DNA of 10,758 bases from Sulfurimonas sp. (lineage in GTDB: Bacteria; Campylobacterota; Campylobacteria; Campylobacterales; Sulfurimonadaceae): contig JAMORZ010000093.1 in assembly GCA_027063295.1 (NCBI GenBank), positions 1 through 10,758 of the forward strand. The letters run 5' to 3'. Shown in pieces: positions 7,011-10,758 of this stretch; positions within the stretch are counted from its first letter, which is position 1; the number at the start of each line of letters is the position of its first letter. A program made the translations under genes and the position numbers. The notes under the pieces were generated by a model. It did not search any database, was not told the DNA's origin, and saw nothing but the letters and a program-made list of their open reading frames with translations.

Positions 7011-7019
7011 ATTATATCA
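7011..7019 (-). promoter_or_regulatory. Extended -10 promoter of the DUF481 gene
   Basis: On the minus strand the sequence reads TGATATAAT, a perfect extended -10 element (TGn plus TATAAT). The predicted start near 7004 leaves a leader of about 20 bases with the AGGTGA ribosome binding site. Confidence 0.65.
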
Positions 7020-7063
7020 TCTCTAGTTTAACTCTCTTTATGACGAAGAAAATACTCTCTTAA

Positions 7064-7100
7064 TATATTTTTAACATCACTTTGTGTATCATTTTGTAAT
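7064..7100 (+). promoter_or_regulatory. Probable promoter region of the SQR-like gene
   Basis: Two -10 candidates precede the gene: TATATT at 7064-7069 and TGTAAT at 7095-7100, each matching five of six consensus bases. Either would give a leader containing AAGGTG (7111-7116). I cannot choose between them from sequence alone. Confidence 0.35.
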
Positions 7101-7122
7101 TTTTTTGAAGAAGGTGTAACAA

Positions 7123-8304
7123 ATGAAAAAAGTACTTGTACTTGGTGGTGGTTTTGCTGGAGTTGATGCAGCAGCGCATCTGAGAAAGATGAATTATGAT
7201 GTAACACTTGTAAGTGACAGGGACTATTTTTACATCTACCCTACTTCTATCTGGGTACCTACACGTGAAAGCAGTTTTGAAGATGTATGTGTAGATCTCA
7301 AAGAACTTCAAGCAGCTCATGGATTTGAGCTCATTGTTGATGGGGTAAGTGCAATCAGTGCAAAAGAGAACAAAGTAACTCTACAAAGTGGTAAGATACT
7401 TGATGATTATGATTACCTTATCTTGGCGATGGGAGCTTCAAAGATGAAACCAAAAGGTGTAGAGCATACTCGCTCTATCTGTGGTGCACCTGAGCAGTCT
7501 TTAGAGATTCAAGCACAACTTGATGCTCTGGTAGAAAAAGGGAGTGGAAAAATTGCAATGGGCTTTGGTGGCAATCCAAATGACACCTCAGCTGTTCGAG
7601 GTGGACCTGGTTTTGAGCTACTTTTCAATGTTCACAATATGCTTAAGAAAAAAGGGATCCGCGATAACTTTGAGCTCACTTTCTTTGCTCCTATGGCTGA
7701 ACCAGGGAAGCGTATGGGTCCACAAGCACTTAAAATGATGGATATGTTCTTTAGCAAACTCAACATCAACAAACACTTTGGTAAAAAGATCACTGCGTTT
7801 GAATCAGATGGTGTGGTATTTGAAGATGAGAGCAAACTAGAAGCTGATATGATTATGTTTATCCCTGCTGGTGATGGGCATGAGGTTATCAAAAACTCAG
7901 ATCTTCCACAAAACGCAGCTGGTTTTGTAAAAACTGATGACTTTTCTTGCGTTTTAGATGAAGATGGTAAGATGACAAATATCTATGCTATCGGTGATGT
8001 TGCAGCCCTTGAAGGGTATGACTGGAGAGCAAAACAAGGTCACATTGCAGAAGTTCAAGCAAAAAATGCAACACACAATATAGAGCAGCGTGATAATGGT
8101 GGAAGCGATTTTCACGGCTACAACTCACACCTCAATATCTTATGTGTGATGGATAGTGGTGATGGAGCTGCATTTGTGTACCGTGATGAGAAACGTGGCT
8201 TTATGTTCCCTATGCCAGTTGTTGGGCACTGGCTTAAAAAAGGATGGGGACTCTACTGTCGCTACTCAAAACTTGGAAAAATCCCGCGCATACCAGGGAT
8301 GTAA
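7123..8304 (+). CDS. SQR/NDH-2-like FAD-dependent oxidoreductase, probably membrane-bound
   Basis: A 393-residue flavoprotein of the sulfide:quinone oxidoreductase / flavocytochrome c / type II NADH dehydrogenase superfamily. The FAD motif GGGFAG is at 8-13, the YDYLILAMGA strand at 96-105, and the second FAD motif IYAIGDVAAL at 287-296, with Asp292. The C-terminus (GHWLKKGWGLYCRYSKLGKIP) has aromatic and basic residues on an amphipathic stretch, as in SQRs that sit on the inner membrane and feed quinone. Cysteines are at 56, 120, 276, 341 and 379; 120 and 341 lie near the positions of two SQR cysteines. At the position expected for the central catalytic cysteine (C-x-G-P-A-Y-E in SQR), the sequence reads RGGPGFE with Arg159. 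A true sulfide:quinone activity is therefore doubtful. ATG 7123 has AAGGTG upstream. A hairpin follows the stop. Confidence 0.85.
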   Translation: MKKVLVLGGGFAGVDAAAHLRKMNYDVTLVSDRDYFYIYPTSIWVPTRESSFEDVCVDLKELQAAHGFELIVDGVSAISAKENKVTLQSGKILDDYDYLILAMGASKMKPKGVEHTRSICGAPEQSLEIQAQLDALVEKGSGKIAMGFGGNPNDTSAVRGGPGFELLFNVHNMLKKKGIRDNFELTFFAPMAEPGKRMGPQALKMMDMFFSKLNINKHFGKKITAFESDGVVFEDESKLEADMIMFIPAGDGHEVIKNSDLPQNAAGFVKTDDFSCVLDEDGKMTNIYAIGDVAALEGYDWRAKQGHIAEVQAKNATHNIEQRDNGGSDFHGYNSHLNILCVMDSGDGAAFVYRDEKRGFMFPMPVVGHWLKKGWGLYCRYSKLGKIPRIPGM

Positions 8305-8311
8305 CCATTTT

Positions 8312-8342
8312 AGAGAAACTCAGTATTTACTGAGTGTTCTCT
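8312..8342. terminator. Hairpin between convergent genes, possible bidirectional terminator
   Basis: An inverted repeat starts 7 bases after the stop of the SQR-like gene. Its arms are AGAGAAACTCAGTA (8312-8325) and TACTGAGT-g-TTCTCT (8328-8342), giving about 14 pairs with one bulged G and a very tight loop. Only three T residues follow on the plus strand, and A-rich sequence follows on the minus strand. The right arm lies inside the last codons of the CNNM/CorC-like gene. Termination is plausible but the U-tract is weak. Confidence 0.5.
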
Positions 8343-9373
8343 TTCATCTTACGTTTGAGTTTCATCTTGCGTTTTGCAAGTTCACGCATGTCTTCTGTTG
8401 TATCACTCTCATCCATAATTTCAACACCCAAAATCGTTTCAACACAATCCTCTAAAGTGATAATCCCCTCTGTTTGATCATAGTTATCAATAACTAAAAA
8501 CATATGATCTTTTTTCTTGATGAAGAGATCAAGTGCCTTACTTACAGGAATATTTTCATTGATAGAGAAGATCTCTTTTTTTATAGCGCTCAAAGGAACA
8601 GAATCATCCTCAAGAGCTTGTTTGAAGATCTTTTTGGTAAGCACAAGCCCTGTTACATCTTCAATACTGCCATTATAAAGTGGAATACGTGAAAACTTAA
8701 AAATAGCATCTTGTGTTTCTATAACCTCTTTGATACTCATAGATTCATCGATGGCAAAAACAACACTTCTTGGTGTAAGCACCTCGTTTACCTTGATGTT
8801 ATCAAGATTTAAGATGTTCTCAATCACATCAGATTCTTGTTCATCGATAATCCCCTCATCTTCACTCATTAGCATAGACTCTAAAAGCTCTTCTTTGGTA
8901 AGTGAGTGTGCTTCCCCTTTTCCATTGCTAATCTTATTTGTCACAGCAAGTGTGGTTAAGATGATAGGATAAGTGATCCAGATAAATACACGGATAAAGT
9001 GTGCAGCTATGGGAGCGAGTTGTTTCCAGTAGATAGCCCCGATAGTTTTTGGAATAATCTCAGAAAAAAACAATATCGCAAAAGTAAGTACAACTGAGAC
9101 ATATACAACAGCATCATTTCCAAATATGATAGAAGCCTGAGCACCAACAGCAGCAGCACCTAAAGTATTGGCAATAGTGTTTAAAATAAGGATAGAAGCT
9201 ATCGATTTGTTGATATTTTCTTTATGCAAACGCAGTAGCTTTCCAACTGTTGGCTTTTCCTTTTCAAGTACTGCCACATAGGACATATTTATTGAGAGAA
9301 GAACCGATTCTAAGATAGAACAAACAAACGACACTCCAACAGAGAGAAGAAAAAATAAAAGTAACAAGTCCAA
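8327..9373 (-). CDS. CNNM/CorC-type protein: DUF21 membrane domain plus CBS pair, no CorC_HlyC domain
   Basis: A 348-residue inner-membrane protein of the CNNM/CorB/CorC family, which is linked to Mg2+ (and Co2+) efflux or tolerance. The DUF21 domain spans about 1-150, with the first helix at 3-28, the conserved LNTIANT at 64-70 and SEIIPKTIG at 104-112. An acidic linker (about 160-185) leads to two CBS modules (about 195-250 and 260-315), with LTPRSV at 199-204 and EGIITLEDCVE at 302-312. After CBS2 only a basic tail of about 25 residues remains, so the C-terminal CorC_HlyC domain of most bacterial relatives (usually 400-450 residues) is absent. The start is TTG 9373, because the DUF21 helix begins there and the next ATG (residue 30) would cut it. 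AAGGGA lies about 10 bases upstream, overlapping the mgtE stop, so the gene is second in an operon with mgtE (14-base gap). Confidence 0.88.
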   Translation of the reverse strand: MDLLLLFFLLSVGVSFVCSILESVLLSINMSYVAVLEKEKPTVGKLLRLHKENINKSIASILILNTIANTLGAAAVGAQASIIFGNDAVVYVSVVLTFAILFFSEIIPKTIGAIYWKQLAPIAAHFIRVFIWITYPIILTTLAVTNKISNGKGEAHSLTKEELLESMLMSEDEGIIDEQESDVIENILNLDNIKVNEVLTPRSVVFAIDESMSIKEVIETQDAIFKFSRIPLYNGSIEDVTGLVLTKKIFKQALEDDSVPLSAIKKEIFSINENIPVSKALDLFIKKKDHMFLVIDNYDQTEGIITLEDCVETILGVEIMDESDTTEDMRELAKRKMKLKRKMKENTQ

Positions 9374-9387
9374 AGTTTACATATCCC
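9374..9387 (-). promoter_or_regulatory. mgtE to CNNM/CorC-like junction with a start-stop ATGTAA
   Basis: The 14-base gap reads GGGATATGTAAACT on the minus strand. AAGGGA spans the mgtE stop and serves as the ribosome binding site. An ATG (9382-9380) followed at once by TAA lies between it and the true TTG start at 9373. Confidence 0.5.
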
Positions 9388-10716
9388 TTATAGTAAAATA
9401 AAAGTCGCAAGACCTAAAAAGCTAAAAAATCCAACAACATCAGTTACAGTTGTAAGTATAACTGTACTTCCGATCGCTGGATCTATATCTAACTTTTTTA
9501 AAAACAACGGTATTACCGCCCCAAAAAAACCTGCCATTAGCAGGTTGATAACCATACTCAAAGCAATAACCACTCCAAGCATCCCTTTATCAAACCAAAT
9601 CGCAGCTATAACTCCGATCACCATAGCAAAAAACATCCCATTGCCAAGAGAGATAAGCACCTCTTTTTTAATGATACGCATCGCATCACCCTGAGAGATA
9701 TCCCCAAGTGCAAGTTGGCGAACAACAACAGTAAGGCTTTGTGTTCCCGCATTTCCACCCATCGATGCAACAATAGGCATAAGTATAGCAAGAGCAACCA
9801 TCTGATCAAGTGTATCAGAAAAAAGCCCAATAACAAGTGAAGCAGCGATTGCAGTTAAAAGATTAAGCCCCAACCAAGTTGCACGCTTTTTTCCTGCGTT
9901 TAAGATCTCATCATCTTCCTCAGCATCATCATCAACACCAGCAAGGTTATACATCTGCTCAGTTGCATGTTCATTGATGATATCATAGATATCATCTGAG
10001 GTGATACGACCAAGAAGGATCCCATAAGCATTGACAATAGGCATAACAGAGAGATCATACTCTTCAAAGTAGTGTACAACCTCTTTGATATCTTCTCTAT
10101 CTTGTGCTACTTTTGGTTCAAAATTCTCATCACTTGCTTCTATATTTTCCCGTATTGTTTTAGAAAAATCAAAAATAAGCAGATCATCAAGACCTACCGT
10201 GTAGAGAAGCTTATTGTCATGATCAACAATAAAGAGGTTTTGAACATTTTCAAGTTCATTCTCTTTACGCAGTTTTGCAAAACGCTTGATCACATCTTGT
10301 ACCACCTCATCTTCATGAGCAGTAAACACCTCAAGCTGCATATAAGCACCAGCTTCATCCTCTTCATAAGTTTGTAGCTTGGCAATCTCTTGCTTATCTT
10401 CCTCGTCTAGTGTATCAAAAACCTTGGAAGCGACCTCTTCATCAACCTCTTCAAGCTCTTGCATAAACTCTAGCTGATCATCTGATTCTAGTTCAGTTAC
10501 GGCATGGGAGAGTTCATCTACACTGAGGTTTTCAACAACATCATCAAAGTATCTATCAGGAAGAGCAAGTGCAACATCACCCACCAAATCTTTTGGTACA
10601 AGTTTAATCGCTTCTGAAAACTCCTCATCATCAAGTTGTTTAAGAAGTTTGGCGATGTCACTTGGGTGCATCTCACTCTCTTCGTGAGCTTCTATATATT
10701 CAATTAGTTGATTCAT
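9388..10716 (-). CDS. mgtE: Magnesium transporter/channel MgtE
   Basis: A homodimeric inner-membrane Mg2+ channel gated by cytoplasmic Mg2+. From the chosen start it has 442 residues, close to the ~450 of characterised MgtE. Domains in order are an acidic helical N-domain (about 1-125), two CBS modules (about 125-255) and a five-helix pore domain (about 285-442). The family signature PIVASMGGNAGTQS is at 314-327, and the pore Asp in TTVTDVVGF is at 426, matching the ion-binding Asp of the last helix in characterised MgtE. The N-domain and CBS region are rich in Asp/Glu, which fits Mg2+ sensing. ATG 10716 was chosen although the frame stays open to the window edge: a perfect extended -10 sits immediately upstream, the preceding residues do not look like family sequence, and the length fits. 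There is no ribosome binding site. The CNNM/CorC-like gene follows 14 bases downstream. Confidence 0.95.
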   Translation of the reverse strand: MNQLIEYIEAHEESEMHPSDIAKLLKQLDDEEFSEAIKLVPKDLVGDVALALPDRYFDDVVENLSVDELSHAVTELESDDQLEFMQELEEVDEEVASKVFDTLDEEDKQEIAKLQTYEEDEAGAYMQLEVFTAHEDEVVQDVIKRFAKLRKENELENVQNLFIVDHDNKLLYTVGLDDLLIFDFSKTIRENIEASDENFEPKVAQDREDIKEVVHYFEEYDLSVMPIVNAYGILLGRITSDDIYDIINEHATEQMYNLAGVDDDAEEDDEILNAGKKRATWLGLNLLTAIAASLVIGLFSDTLDQMVALAILMPIVASMGGNAGTQSLTVVVRQLALGDISQGDAMRIIKKEVLISLGNGMFFAMVIGVIAAIWFDKGMLGVVIALSMVINLLMAGFFGAVIPLFLKKLDIDPAIGSTVILTTVTDVVGFFSFLGLATFILL

Positions 10717-10723
10717 AAGTGCA

Positions 10724-10732
10724 ATTATAGCA
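10724..10732 (-). promoter_or_regulatory. Extended -10 promoter of mgtE predicting a leaderless transcript
   Basis: On the minus strand the sequence reads TGCTATAAT, a perfect extended -10 (TGn plus TATAAT). The bases after it are TGCACTT and then the ATG of mgtE, so the natural start purine is A10716, the first base of the start codon. There is no room for a Shine-Dalgarno sequence or for a 5' Mg2+ riboswitch. Confidence 0.65.
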
Positions 10733-10758
10733 AAGAAGTGAATCTTTTTTGTTATCAA

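Noticed and set aside
7060..7320. A minus-strand 86-codon open frame over the start of the SQR-like gene
   Set aside because: It is antisense to the FAD-binding motif of a clear gene and has no ribosome binding site.
8156..8455. A 99-codon open frame across the 3' ends of the SQR-like and CNNM/CorC-like genes
   Set aside because: It is out of frame with the first and antisense to the second, and has no protein-like features.
10072..10377. A 101-codon open frame antisense to mgtE
   Set aside because: It lies wholly inside the conserved MgtE CBS and N-domain coding region and its translation is Ile/Phe/Tyr-rich noise.
10717..10758. MgtE start at the window edge (TTG 10758)
   Set aside because: The extra 14 residues would span the perfect extended -10 promoter, and the resulting sequence is not typical of MgtE. 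It cannot be fully excluded without sequence to the right.
1..10758. CRISPR array, tRNA, rRNA, insertion sequence or defence island
   Set aside because: No spaced direct repeats, no cloverleaf or rRNA-like stretches, no transposase or integrase, and no defence gene families were seen; every long open stretch is explained by the listed genes.

Overview
This is a compact, AT-rich stretch of bacterial chromosome with very short gaps between genes. It has the look of a Campylobacterota genome of the Sulfurimonas/Sulfuricurvum/Sulfurovum type. That placement is inferred from base composition, extended -10 promoters without clear -35 boxes, TTG starts and protein style; no marker gene proves it. 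I see no rRNA, tRNA, CRISPR array, transposase, phage gene or attachment site. No gap between genes exceeds about 140 bases.

Layout. Positions 1-985 (+) hold a membrane fatty acid desaturase cut by the left edge. It converges on, and overlaps by 4 bases, a thioredoxin-reductase-fold flavoprotein (982-1950, -). A 75-base divergent gap leads to a 123-residue protein of unknown function (2026-2397, +), which overlaps the convergent msrA (2389-2916, -) by 9 bases. A 77-base gap with back-to-back promoters separates msrA from a three-gene operon on the plus strand: SAM methyltransferase (2994-3575), asparagine-synthase-type amidotransferase (3575-5377) and EamA-type exporter (5377-6246). Both junctions of this operon are TAATG stop/start overlaps. 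The exporter overlaps by 4 bases a convergent DUF481-type outer-membrane protein (6243-6983, -). A 139-base divergent gap precedes an SQR/NDH-2-like membrane flavoprotein (7123-8304, +). A hairpin near 8312-8342 separates it from a minus-strand pair, mgtE (9388-10716) followed by a CNNM/CorC-like protein (8327-9373), which is a probable magnesium operon.

How the genes work together. The right end is about divalent cation balance: a gated Mg2+ channel plus a DUF21-CBS transporter. MsrA and the flavoprotein are redox or repair functions, and the desaturase needs O2, which fits an organism that meets oxygen. The methyltransferase-amidotransferase-exporter operon may make and export, or modify, a small amidated compound, but its substrate is unknown.

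The most interesting points are two genes (mgtE and the 123-residue protein) whose extended -10 promoters place the transcription start on the ATG itself, predicting leaderless mRNAs; an SQR-like protein that appears to lack one of the two core catalytic cysteines; and a CNNM/CorC-like protein lacking the usual C-terminal domain. I found no clearly new multi-gene defence or mobile system here.
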